From NCBI GenBank assembly GCA_003561145.1, contig PWXL01000048.1, forward strand, positions 1-6,932: DNA of 6,932 bases. Reading direction: 5' to 3'. Below, one piece after another: positions 1-5,612 of the stretch. This stretch comes from Candidatus Atribacteria bacterium (GTDB lineage: Bacteria > Atribacterota > Atribacteria > Atribacterales > Atribacteraceae). The stretch's first letter is position 1. Each line of letters begins with the position of its first letter. Both the position numbers and the translations under genes were made by a program. Under the pieces are notes generated by a model. That model was not told the origin of the DNA, did not search any database, and worked only from the letters and a program-made list of their open reading frames with translations.

Positions 1-56
1 TGCATTCACGTTTGCAGAATGATGTCTGAAAAAATCTGTATCTGTTGCCGGATATC

Positions 57-947
57 TTACTCTTCAATTGGAAGATTCAACTCCAGGTTTTCCTCCAATT
101 CCATATCAAGGTCGGGTTGGAATTCCTGTTCGGTTTCTGTGTCATGGCCGGGAACCACTGTCTCAGTTTCATCTTCCAACACTTCATCCGGTTCCGGAAT
201 ACCTACCAGGTCCTCCTCTATAAGCACGTCACCTATGCCATTCTCCACGCTTACCGCTGTTTCAGGGGTTAAGGCCTCAGAGATGATCACTTCACTGTTT
301 TCACGTAATTCCGCCAGCAACCGTTCGAGCCGGTTTTGTTGTCGCTCCTGCTGTAAAAATTCCCGGATTTGTTTTTCAACCTCTTCAAAAGGTCTTTCGA
401 TAATTTCCTGGTTGTCTTGGTAGTAATTTTCGATTTCCTCATCGGGTATCACGATATCTTCCGCAAGTGAATTCACTAAATATTCGATCATCAGTTGCCT
501 GCGAAAAGCTTCCCGGACATCACGCAACGATATGCCTTGAAAGCGTAAGAACCGGTTCCAGTCCTCTGAAGAAGGGAAGCTTTCTCTAAAACGGTCAACC
601 TGCTGATTGACTTCTGCGTCTGGCACCCGAATCCTGCGGGATTGAGCTTCCTGATATAAAAGCTCATTGTTGATGAGGTTTTCCAATACCATACGGCGGA
701 AAAACAGAAGAGTGCTTTCATCCATTTCCTGCATCACAGCAGGATCGTACTGGGAGGCCATATTACTGAAGGCGGCATTCAGTTCATTGAAGGTTATAGC
801 GGTATCATTCACAACTGCTGCCGCTTCTGCCTGTCCCGGTCCCATGGGCTGCCGGGCTCCATATCCATAGTAAATGGTAACCGCGAAGGCCGCCACCACG
901 ATAATGAGGACAAACTGTAGATTTTTCCTGATGCTGCGCATCATCAT
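57..947 (-). CDS. Membrane-anchored SurA-N-domain chaperone-like protein without a parvulin domain
   Basis: The 296-residue product begins with a short basic segment (R4, R7, K8), then one hydrophobic helix at about residues 11-28. The rest should lie outside the membrane; there is no lipobox cysteine. Residues 42-57 (AAAVVNDTAITFNELN) match the opening of SurA/PrsA-type N-terminal domains, and the helical domain runs to about 165. In this family a parvulin prolyl isomerase domain of roughly 90 residues normally sits between the YY-rich helix (here 175-176) and the helix starting RPFEEVE (here 185-191). In this protein the two are almost adjacent, so the catalytic domain is missing. Residues 221-296 are an acidic tail with about 26 Asp/Glu and no Lys/Arg. 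Three ATG codons stand in a row (947, 944, 941). The AAGGTGG site at 959-965 favours the first. A role as an extracytoplasmic holdase-type folding factor is inferred; isomerase activity is not expected. Confidence 0.8.
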   Translation of the reverse strand: MMMRSIRKNLQFVLIIVVAAFAVTIYYGYGARQPMGPGQAEAAAVVNDTAITFNELNAAFSNMASQYDPAVMQEMDESTLLFFRRMVLENLINNELLYQEAQSRRIRVPDAEVNQQVDRFRESFPSSEDWNRFLRFQGISLRDVREAFRRQLMIEYLVNSLAEDIVIPDEEIENYYQDNQEIIERPFEEVEKQIREFLQQERQQNRLERLLAELRENSEVIISEALTPETAVSVENGIGDVLIEEDLVGIPEPDEVLEDETETVVPGHDTETEQEFQPDLDMELEENLELNLPIEE

Positions 948-985
948 AAGTTTTCAAACCACCTTCGATCATAATTTATTTTCCC

Positions 986-1015
986 ATACTACTAAAGAAC
1001 CTGTGCCCTTGTCAA
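986..1015 (-). promoter_or_regulatory. Sigma-70/sigma-A type promoter for the SurA-like gene
   Basis: Read on the minus strand, a perfect -35 box TTGACA (1015-1010) is followed by an 18-bp spacer and a -10 box TAGTAT (991-986), four of six matches to TATAAT. Transcription would start near 979, giving a leader of about 30 nt that contains the AAGGTGG ribosome site at 965-959. The perfect -35 makes this the best promoter in the window. It is a reading by eye, without mapping data. Confidence 0.6.
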
Positions 1016-1091
1016 TTTCCCGGGGATTGGTTACAGTAGTAAAGAAATCGATGAGTTTCAAAAAGATTGTGGTCTTTGCTGTTGTTCCGGG

Positions 1092-1108
1092 ACTTTCTCC
1101 CTGAAAGT
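1092..1108. repeat. 6-bp inverted repeat, possible operator near the fab promoter
   Basis: ACTTTC (1092-1097) and GAAAGT (1103-1108) form a perfect inverted repeat with a 5-bp centre. It lies just upstream of, and partly inside, the candidate -35 region for the fabZ operon, where a repressor or activator dimer could bind. It does not resemble the FapR consensus (TTAGTACC-type) or the FabT consensus (TTTGA...TCAAA-type) that I know, so no regulator is named. A chance 6-bp repeat cannot be excluded. Confidence 0.25.
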
Positions 1109-1130
1109 GTATAAAGATATACAATATATA
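1101..1130 (+). promoter_or_regulatory. Candidate promoter of the fabZ operon
   Basis: The stretch 1110-1134 is markedly AT-rich and is the only convincing -10 territory upstream of fabZ. One reading is CTGAAA (1101-1106, 4/6 to TTGACA), an 18-bp spacer and TATATA (1125-1130), starting transcription near 1137. Alternative -10 boxes in the same stretch are TATAAA (1110-1115) and TACAAT (1120-1125), but they lack a well-spaced -35. The region is well supported as a promoter location; the exact boxes are not. Confidence 0.35.
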
Positions 1131-1140
1131 TTATTCCCCC

Positions 1141-1196
1141 ACCGCTATCGAGTTCTCCAGGAAAACACTTTGGAGGCGGTAACAGCAGGAGGTTAC
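1141..1196 (+). promoter_or_regulatory. fabZ leader with two competing hairpins next to the ribosome site
   Basis: Hairpin A pairs ACCGC (1141-1145) with GCGGT (1176-1180) and CTCCA (1155-1159) with TGGAG (1171-1175). This makes ten base pairs with a 9-nt bulge on the 5' side and an 11-nt loop. Hairpin B pairs GTAAC (1179-1183) with GTTAC (1192-1196) and would hold most of the fabZ Shine-Dalgarno AGGAGGT (1187-1193) in its loop and 3' arm. The two share 1179-1180, so they exclude each other. A translational control role is inferred only from this geometry. It matches no riboswitch I recognise. Confidence 0.3.
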
Positions 1197-1203
1197 AGAA
1201 ACT

Positions 1204-1647
1204 ATGGATTTAGACATACGTGCCATTCATACAATACTGCCTCACCGGTATCCCTTTTTACTTATCGATAAGGTACTTACCATCGAGGATGACAGGGCGG
1301 TGGGGATAAAAAATGTTACCATGAACGAATGGTTTTTTCAGGGTCATTTTCCTGAACGTCCTGTTATGCCCGGTGTTTTGGTATTAGAAAGCATGGCCCA
1401 GGTTGGAGCGACAATGATGATGAATCTGACGGATTATCGTAATTGTATTCCTTATTTCACCTCCCTGAGGAATGTCAAGTTCAGGCGGCCGGTTGTTCCC
1501 GGGGATACAATGGTCATAGAGGTAACACTCATACGTATGCGCAAACGAATGGGGAAGATTAGGGGTATTGCCAAGGTTGATGAACAGGTTGTAGCCGAGG
1601 GAGAAATTGGATTCTCCCTCATTGAGCAAAAGGGGGAAGGGGGTTGA
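1204..1647 (+). CDS. fabZ: 3-hydroxyacyl-[acyl-carrier-protein] dehydratase FabZ
   Basis: FabZ removes water from beta-hydroxyacyl-ACP to give trans-2-enoyl-ACP in each round of type II fatty acid synthesis, in the cytoplasm. The 147-residue product is the usual FabZ length and a single hot-dog fold. Diagnostic motifs are HRYPFLLIDKV (14-24) and GHFPERPVMPGVLVLESMAQ (47-66), with catalytic His48 and Glu62 in place. The sequence fits FabZ rather than the FabA dehydratase/isomerase. The ATG at 1204 has an AGGAGGT site at 1187-1193. It is the first gene of a compact operon, and its TGA stop overlaps the TTG start of fabH (TTGA at 1644-1647). A short hairpin-prone leader lies just upstream. No unusual residues were seen. 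Confidence 0.97.
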   Translation: MDLDIRAIHTILPHRYPFLLIDKVLTIEDDRAVGIKNVTMNEWFFQGHFPERPVMPGVLVLESMAQVGATMMMNLTDYRNCIPYFTSLRNVKFRRPVVPGDTMVIEVTLIRMRKRMGKIRGIAKVDEQVVAEGEIGFSLIEQKGEGG

Positions 1648-2627
1648 GCGATCGCCGGGTAAAAGTCCTGGGTACCGGGTCGGGAATACCGGCGGGACGC
1701 CTCACCAACCTGGATCTTGAAAAAATCGTGGAAACATCCGATGAGTGGATAACTGCCCGGACGGGTATAAAAGAGCGCAGGATAGTAGCACCACATGAGT
1801 CAGCCGCTACGCTTGCGCTTCAGTCGGCACGGGTAGCCCTCAACCGGGCTGCTGTTTTGCCGTCAGATCTTGATGTGATTATAGTGGCAACAGTAACTCC
1901 TGAAATGCCTTTTCCCGCAACGGCCTGCCTTCTCCAAGATCACCTGGGGGCCACCAGGGCAGCCTGCTTTGACCTGGAAGCTGGATGTACAGGTTTTGTG
2001 TACGCTCTTTCGGTGGCCGAAAAGTATCTGCGGGGAGGTGGTGGAGAGAAAGCCTTGATAGTGGGCGTAGAAACACTCTCCCGCATCGTGGATTGGCAGG
2101 ACCGGTCAACTTGTGTCTTGTTCGGCGATGGAGCAGGAGCTGCGGTACTGGGCAAGACTGAGGAACCGGGTGTTCTGGCAACTTACCTGGGAGCTGATGG
2201 CAGCGGTGGGTCTCTCTTGGAACTCCCTGCGGGAGGATCGAGGATTCCCTCCACTGCTGAAAGTGTAGCAAGGCGCTTGCATTACATCAAGATGAGCGGC
2301 AATGAAGTTTTTCGTTTCGCAGTGAAGATAATGGAAGAAGCTTCCCGTGAAGTTTTAAGCAGAACTTCTTTTTCTGTCGAGGAAGTGGATTTGTTTATTC
2401 CTCATCAGGCCAACATTCGGATCATACATTCGGCTGCCAGGAGGCTTGGCATAGCTCCTGAACGTATATTCGTGAACGTCCATAAGTATGGCAATACTTC
2501 GTCTGCCTCCATTCCCATTGCCCTGAATGAAGCATGGGAAGAGAACCGGATTCATGCAGGTGACCTGGTGTTGCTGGTAGGTTTTGGAGCGGGTCTGACC
2601 TGGGGCTCGGCGCTTATCCGCTGGTAG
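1644..2627 (+). CDS. fabH: Beta-ketoacyl-ACP synthase III FabH
   Basis: FabH starts fatty acid synthesis by condensing an acyl-CoA primer with malonyl-ACP; its primer choice helps decide straight or branched chains. The 327-residue thiolase-fold protein has the full Cys-His-Asn triad: Cys115 in EAGCTGF, His254 in PHQANIRI and Asn284 in YGNTSSAS. It also has DEWITARTGIKERR (33-46) and the GDGAGA motif at 161-166. Gly114 stands before the catalytic Cys where Ala is common, a mild variant. The start is TTG at 1644, overlapping the fabZ stop by four bases, with AGGGGG at 1631-1636 as ribosome site; no better start exists nearby. This implies translational coupling to fabZ. Primer specificity cannot be read from the sequence alone. 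Confidence 0.96.
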   Translation: MSDRRVKVLGTGSGIPAGRLTNLDLEKIVETSDEWITARTGIKERRIVAPHESAATLALQSARVALNRAAVLPSDLDVIIVATVTPEMPFPATACLLQDHLGATRAACFDLEAGCTGFVYALSVAEKYLRGGGGEKALIVGVETLSRIVDWQDRSTCVLFGDGAGAAVLGKTEEPGVLATYLGADGSGGSLLELPAGGSRIPSTAESVARRLHYIKMSGNEVFRFAVKIMEEASREVLSRTSFSVEEVDLFIPHQANIRIIHSAARRLGIAPERIFVNVHKYGNTSSASIPIALNEAWEENRIHAGDLVLLVGFGAGLTWGSALIRW

Positions 2628-2632
2628 GAAAA

Positions 2633-2638
2633 GGAGGT
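2633..2638 (+). promoter_or_regulatory. Ribosome binding site fixing the TTG start of fabF
   Basis: GGAGGT lies in the 18-bp gap after the fabH stop, 7 nt before the TTG at 2646. This is ideal Shine-Dalgarno spacing and supports the TTG start, which also aligns the protein with the FabF family from its first residues. Confidence 0.75.
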
Positions 2639-2645
2639 CTGGAGT

Positions 2646-3887
2646 TTGGATAGAAAAGTGGTTGTGACCGGTGTGGGGGTAATAAGTCCGGTGGGTATAG
2701 GGAACCATGAGTTCTGGGATACACTCAGACGTGGTGTATCTGGTATTGACCGGGTTCGCAGCTTTGATCCCTCTCCTTTTGAGAGTCAGGTTGTGGGCGA
2801 AGTGAAAAGCTTTCAACCGGAGCAGTTCATTACTCGCAAAGAAGCACGGCGAATGGACAGATTTTCTCAGTTCGCTGTTTGTGCTTCCCTTTTGGGAATC
2901 GAGGATGCAGGGATTGATTTGGACACCATAGACCGGGATATGGCCGGGGTTATTCTCGGTTCCGGAATCGGCGGTATAACCACATTTGAGGAGCAACACA
3001 AGGTTTTACTTGAGAAAGGACACCAAAAGATCAGCCCTTTTTTTATACCCATGATGATTGTGAACATGGGGGCGGCAAACGTTGCGCTGCATCTGAATCT
3101 TCGAGGGCCTAACAACTGTGTTTCAACCGCTTGTGAGGCGTCTACACATGCTTTGGGTGAGGCTTTCCGGATTATCCAGCGCGGAGAGGCGGATCTTATG
3201 GTAGCAGTTGGATCTGAAGCATCGATTACTCCTTTGGCCCTGGGAGGATTCTGCGCGATGAAAGCACTTTCAACACGGAACAGTGAACCGGCAAAATCTT
3301 CACGCCCGTTCGATGCCGGCCGGGACGGTTTTGTCATGGCAGAAGGTGCGGCGGCCCTTATATTGGAGGACCGAGACAGCGCCGTGCAGCGGGGAGCCAG
3401 GATATACGCGGAGTTGAGTGGGTACGCCTCTACCTGTGATGCATACCATATCACGGCTCCTGATCCGGAGGGGAGAGGGGCATCCAGGGCTATGGATCTT
3501 GCTTTAAGAGACGCCGGCTTGCGGCACAAGGAGGTGGACTACATTAACGCTCATGGTACGTCCACTCCACTGAATGATAAAATGGAGACCCTGGCTATCA
3601 AGCGTTCTTTCGGGGAACACGCCTATCATGTAATTGTGAGCGCAACGAAATCAATGACCGGTCATCTGTTGGGAGCGGCAGGAGCGCTGGAAGCAGCAGC
3701 GACGGTTTTTGCCATTTATCACGGGGTCATTCCTCCCACCATAAACCTGGAAGAACCGGATCCGGAATGTGACCTCAATTATGCACCCAACCGGGCTGTC
3801 GAAAAACCGGTAAAAAACGCCCTGTCCAATTCTTTTGGCTTTGGGGGGCACAACGGAACCCTGGTTTTCTCTTCTGTGGAGGCTTGA
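2646..3887 (+). CDS. fabF: Beta-ketoacyl-ACP synthase II FabF
   Basis: FabF condenses malonyl-ACP with a growing acyl-ACP and releases CO2, the elongation step of type II fatty acid synthesis. The 413-residue protein has the same length and active-site numbering as E. coli FabF: Cys163, His303 in NAHGTSTPLND, Lys335 and His340 in KSMTGHLLGAAG. The C-terminal NSFGFGGHNGTL (395-406) is typical. One residue is odd. Cys163 is followed by Glu164 (STACEASTHAL), whereas the family and the PROSITE beta-ketoacyl synthase signature expect a small residue (Ala, Ser or Thr) there. The codon is GAG, one base from GCG (Ala), so a sequencing error or a real substitution are both possible. The start is TTG with GGAGGT 7 nt upstream. 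It sits 18 bp after fabH and 4 bp before plsY. Confidence 0.96.
   Translation: MDRKVVVTGVGVISPVGIGNHEFWDTLRRGVSGIDRVRSFDPSPFESQVVGEVKSFQPEQFITRKEARRMDRFSQFAVCASLLGIEDAGIDLDTIDRDMAGVILGSGIGGITTFEEQHKVLLEKGHQKISPFFIPMMIVNMGAANVALHLNLRGPNNCVSTACEASTHALGEAFRIIQRGEADLMVAVGSEASITPLALGGFCAMKALSTRNSEPAKSSRPFDAGRDGFVMAEGAAALILEDRDSAVQRGARIYAELSGYASTCDAYHITAPDPEGRGASRAMDLALRDAGLRHKEVDYINAHGTSTPLNDKMETLAIKRSFGEHAYHVIVSATKSMTGHLLGAAGALEAAATVFAIYHGVIPPTINLEEPDPECDLNYAPNRAVEKPVKNALSNSFGFGGHNGTLVFSSVEA
3878..3882 (+). promoter_or_regulatory. Ribosome binding site fixing the plsY start
   Basis: GGAGG lies inside the last codons of fabF, 9 nt before the ATG at 3892. It selects that ATG over an upstream in-frame TTG at 3835, which would add 19 residues that read through fabF and do not resemble PlsY. 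Confidence 0.7.
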
Positions 3888-3891
3888 GATC

Positions 3892-4500
3892 ATGGAAGGC
3901 TGGTGGATGGTTCCATTGAACTATTTGTTTGGGTCCATACCTTTTGGTGTTTTGATAGGTTGGTTCATGCGAGGTGTGGATATTCGTCAATATGGGAGTG
4001 GAAATATTGGGGCTACAAATGTGGCGCGCGTGGCCGGACCTCTCGCAGCCGTCTCTTCAGGGGTGGCGGACGCGCTGAAGGGCCTTGGAGGCGTTTACCT
4101 GGCCAACCAGGCTGTTTCCTCTTCTTTTTTGTGGTTTATAGCGATTTTTGCCATAATTGCGGGTCATAACTGGTCTGTGTTTTTACGGTTCAAGGGCGGA
4201 AAAGGTGTGGCTACAACTTTCGGTATTGTCTTTGCATTGTCCTGGCAGGTCGGGATACTATGTTTTCTCAGCTGGTTCGGCATGGTAGCGTTTTTTCGAT
4301 ATTCATCACTTGGTTCGCTCACCGCCGCGGCTGCTCTTCCGGTGTTTTTATTTTTGCTCGGACATCCCCCACACTACATCTGGTGGGGAATACTTGCCGC
4401 CGCTTTAGTGTTTTGGAGGCACAAGGAAAATATATACAGGCTCTATACCGGCAAGGAACGGAAAATCGGAGGATTCAAAAAGAGGAGTGAAAGGACATGA
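3892..4500 (+). CDS. plsY: Glycerol-3-phosphate acyltransferase PlsY
   Basis: PlsY is an inner-membrane enzyme that transfers an acyl group from acyl-phosphate (made by PlsX) to the sn-1 position of glycerol-3-phosphate, giving lysophosphatidic acid. The 202-residue product is the usual length. It opens with the family signature YLFGSIPFGVLIG (11-23) as part of the first membrane helix. Three conserved motifs follow: GSGNIGATNVAR (35-46), RFKGGKGVAT (99-108) and WRHKENIYRLYTGKE (175-189). Several hydrophobic helices lie between them (about 80-97, 113-135, 142-175), and the C-terminus is basic. The ATG at 3892 follows the fabF stop by 4 bp. The 3' end overlaps the thioredoxin start by four bases (ATGA at 4497-4500). 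PlsX is not in this window. Next to fabF, it couples acyl chain production to phospholipid synthesis. Confidence 0.96.
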   Translation: MEGWWMVPLNYLFGSIPFGVLIGWFMRGVDIRQYGSGNIGATNVARVAGPLAAVSSGVADALKGLGGVYLANQAVSSSFLWFIAIFAIIAGHNWSVFLRFKGGKGVATTFGIVFALSWQVGILCFLSWFGMVAFFRYSSLGSLTAAAALPVFLFLLGHPPHYIWWGILAAALVFWRHKENIYRLYTGKERKIGGFKKRSERT

Positions 4501-4829
4501 CAGAACACATTCAACAGCTGACGAAGGAAACCTTTGACAAAGAAGTTCTACAAGCTGATGTTCCTGTACTGGTAGACTTTTGGGCTCCCTGGTGTATGCC
4601 CTGCCGGATGATGGCACCGGTACTCGAAGAAATAGCTCAAGAGTGGAAGGGTAAGGTGAATGTCTGCAAGTTGAATACCGATGAGATTTCCGACATAGCA
4701 GGCCGTTATGGTATACATGCCATACCTACCATGATTGTGTTTCACCAGGGCAAGGAAGTAGACAGGATCGTGGGGTATGTTCCCAGGAACTCTATAGAAA
4801 ATACCTTGCAAAGTGCCTTGAAAAAGTGA
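4497..4829 (+). CDS. Thioredoxin with atypical WCMPC active site
   Basis: This 110-residue single-domain thioredoxin would act as a cytoplasmic disulfide reductant fed by a thioredoxin reductase. It has the classic fold markers: VLVDFWAPWC at 24-33, the active-site pair Cys33/Cys36, the cis-proline loop AIPTMIVF (75-82, Pro77), and the GYVPR segment (93-97). There is no signal peptide. The residue after the first cysteine is Met34 in place of the nearly universal Gly (WCGPC), which should shift redox potential or partner choice. A third cysteine, Cys57, is present. The start overlaps the plsY stop (ATGA), with GAGGAG at 4482-4487 as ribosome site. Its stop overlaps the next gene's GTG start. 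It may not be the cell's main thioredoxin, so I leave the symbol blank. Confidence 0.92.
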   Translation: MTEHIQQLTKETFDKEVLQADVPVLVDFWAPWCMPCRMMAPVLEEIAQEWKGKVNVCKLNTDEISDIAGRYGIHAIPTMIVFHQGKEVDRIVGYVPRNSIENTLQSALKK

Positions 4830-5539
4830 AATACAGGTACTCTTGGCCTACGATACAACTTGGGATTATTCTTTTTGCCCTGCTAAGCTTTACCTTCTCG
4901 GCTGAAGGGTTAATTGTCGAGGAGAGCATAATATACGGGTATAACAGTACCCGCCTGTTATGGAATCAGGCTCGTTCCCGCCGGGTGGTTGCCTTCACGA
5001 TAGATGACGCACCCAACCGGTATACCGATGATATTCTCGCGGTACTTGGACGGTACCGGGTGCGGGCCACTTTTTTTCTTATAGGATCTCATGTAACACG
5101 CTATCCGGAAATTGCGAGGCGTATCGTACAGGCGGGACATGAGATAGGAAATCATTCTTACTTTCATGACTACACGAATAACACTTCCCTGGAAGAATTG
5201 GAGGAGGATATCCGGAAAGCGGAAAGAGCGATAGTTGAGACAGTGGGAAAAGTGCCTGTGTATTTCCGTCCGCCCGGTGGATTGATCAATGAACGCATAA
5301 AAAAAGCCTGTGGGAACCTTGGGTACGGCATACTGTTGTGGGATGTAGATTCCCGTGACTGGGATTTGCGGGAAAAAGAGATTCAGATAGTGAACAACGT
5401 GGTAAACCAGGTCCGCCCGGGGTCGGTTATTCTCTTGCACAGCCTTCCCCAAACAGCGAAAGCGTTACCGGCGATTATCATTCGATTGCAGGATGCAGGA
5501 TACACAATCGTGCCTGCAACTCATCTTTTTCAGCATTAG
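4826..5539 (+). CDS. NodB-family polysaccharide deacetylase, exported or membrane-anchored
   Basis: Carbohydrate esterase family 4 enzymes remove N- or O-acetyl groups from peptidoglycan, chitin-like polymers or other envelope glycans. The 237-residue product has an N-terminal hydrophobic segment (about 9-28), either a signal peptide possibly cut near Ala26 or an anchor. The NodB domain fills about 54-235. Its motifs are TIDDAP (58-63; Asp60 likely base, Asp61 metal ligand), HEIGNHSYFH (105-114; His110 and His114 metal ligands), RPPGG (148-152), WDVDSRDW (172-179, Asp175) and ILLHS (202-206, His205). The active site looks complete, but Ala62 replaces the usual Gly of TFDDGP, and Gly replaces the usual Tyr in RPPYG. 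The GTG start overlaps the thioredoxin stop (GTGA at 4826-4829) with no clear ribosome site of its own, so translation is probably coupled. It resembles PdaB-like deacetylases; the substrate is unknown. Confidence 0.88.
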   Translation: MKYRYSWPTIQLGIILFALLSFTFSAEGLIVEESIIYGYNSTRLLWNQARSRRVVAFTIDDAPNRYTDDILAVLGRYRVRATFFLIGSHVTRYPEIARRIVQAGHEIGNHSYFHDYTNNTSLEELEEDIRKAERAIVETVGKVPVYFRPPGGLINERIKKACGNLGYGILLWDVDSRDWDLREKEIQIVNNVVNQVRPGSVILLHSLPQTAKALPAIIIRLQDAGYTIVPATHLFQH

Positions 5540-5612
5540 AGAATGATCGTTTTTTTTACGTGGGAGGGGGCAGAAGCACCCCGAGGATGAGCGGGGGAGC
5601 TGGCTTTCAACT
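5540..5612 (+). other. 73-bp gap with alternative GC hairpins and two tiny ORFs
   Basis: The gap contains a run of eight T (5550-5557) with only a 4-bp AT stem before it (5534-5537 with 5542-5545), too weak for a terminator. CCCC at 5579-5582 can pair upstream with GGGG (5567-5570). CCCCG at 5579-5583 can instead pair downstream with CGGGG (5592-5596), which would mask the GGGGGAG (5593-5599) likely used as ribosome site by the next gene. The ORF 5543-5590 could encode 15 residues (MIVFFTWEGAEAPRG). An overlapping ORF 5587-5616 could encode 9 residues and ends in TGATG with the next start. Neither has a good ribosome site. No promoter is evident, so readthrough from the upstream operon is likely. 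Confidence 0.3.

Noticed and set aside
1..56. Possible terminator or next gene start downstream of the SurA-like gene
   Set aside because: There is no hairpin with a T-run on the minus strand and no ribosome site before the ATG near the window edge.
19..423. Plus-strand open frame opposite the SurA-like gene
   Set aside because: The product is extremely Ser-rich, the usual artefact of reading the complement of Glu/Asp-rich coding sequence.
987..1041. TACTACT (987-993) and AGTAGTA (1035-1041) as a paired operator or FapR-like site
   Set aside because: Only 7 bp with a 41-bp gap, no match to the FapR consensus, and easily expected by chance.
2355..2999. Open frame of about 214 codons antisense to the fabH/fabF junction
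   Set aside because: It overlaps two well-supported genes, has no recognisable domain, and its composition is typical of a shadow frame.
2867..3529. Long open frame of about 220 codons antisense to fabF
   Set aside because: It lies wholly inside a certain fabF gene, has low-complexity Ser/Ala/Pro-rich sequence and no ribosome site; it is a mirror of fabF codon bias.
3835..3891. Extended plsY start at TTG 3835
   Set aside because: The extra 19 residues overlap fabF and do not look like PlsY; the ATG at 3892 has a well-spaced GGAGG.
5531..5557. T-run after the deacetylase as an intrinsic terminator
   Set aside because: The only preceding stem is 4 bp and AT-rich, separated from the T-run by four bases, which is too weak.
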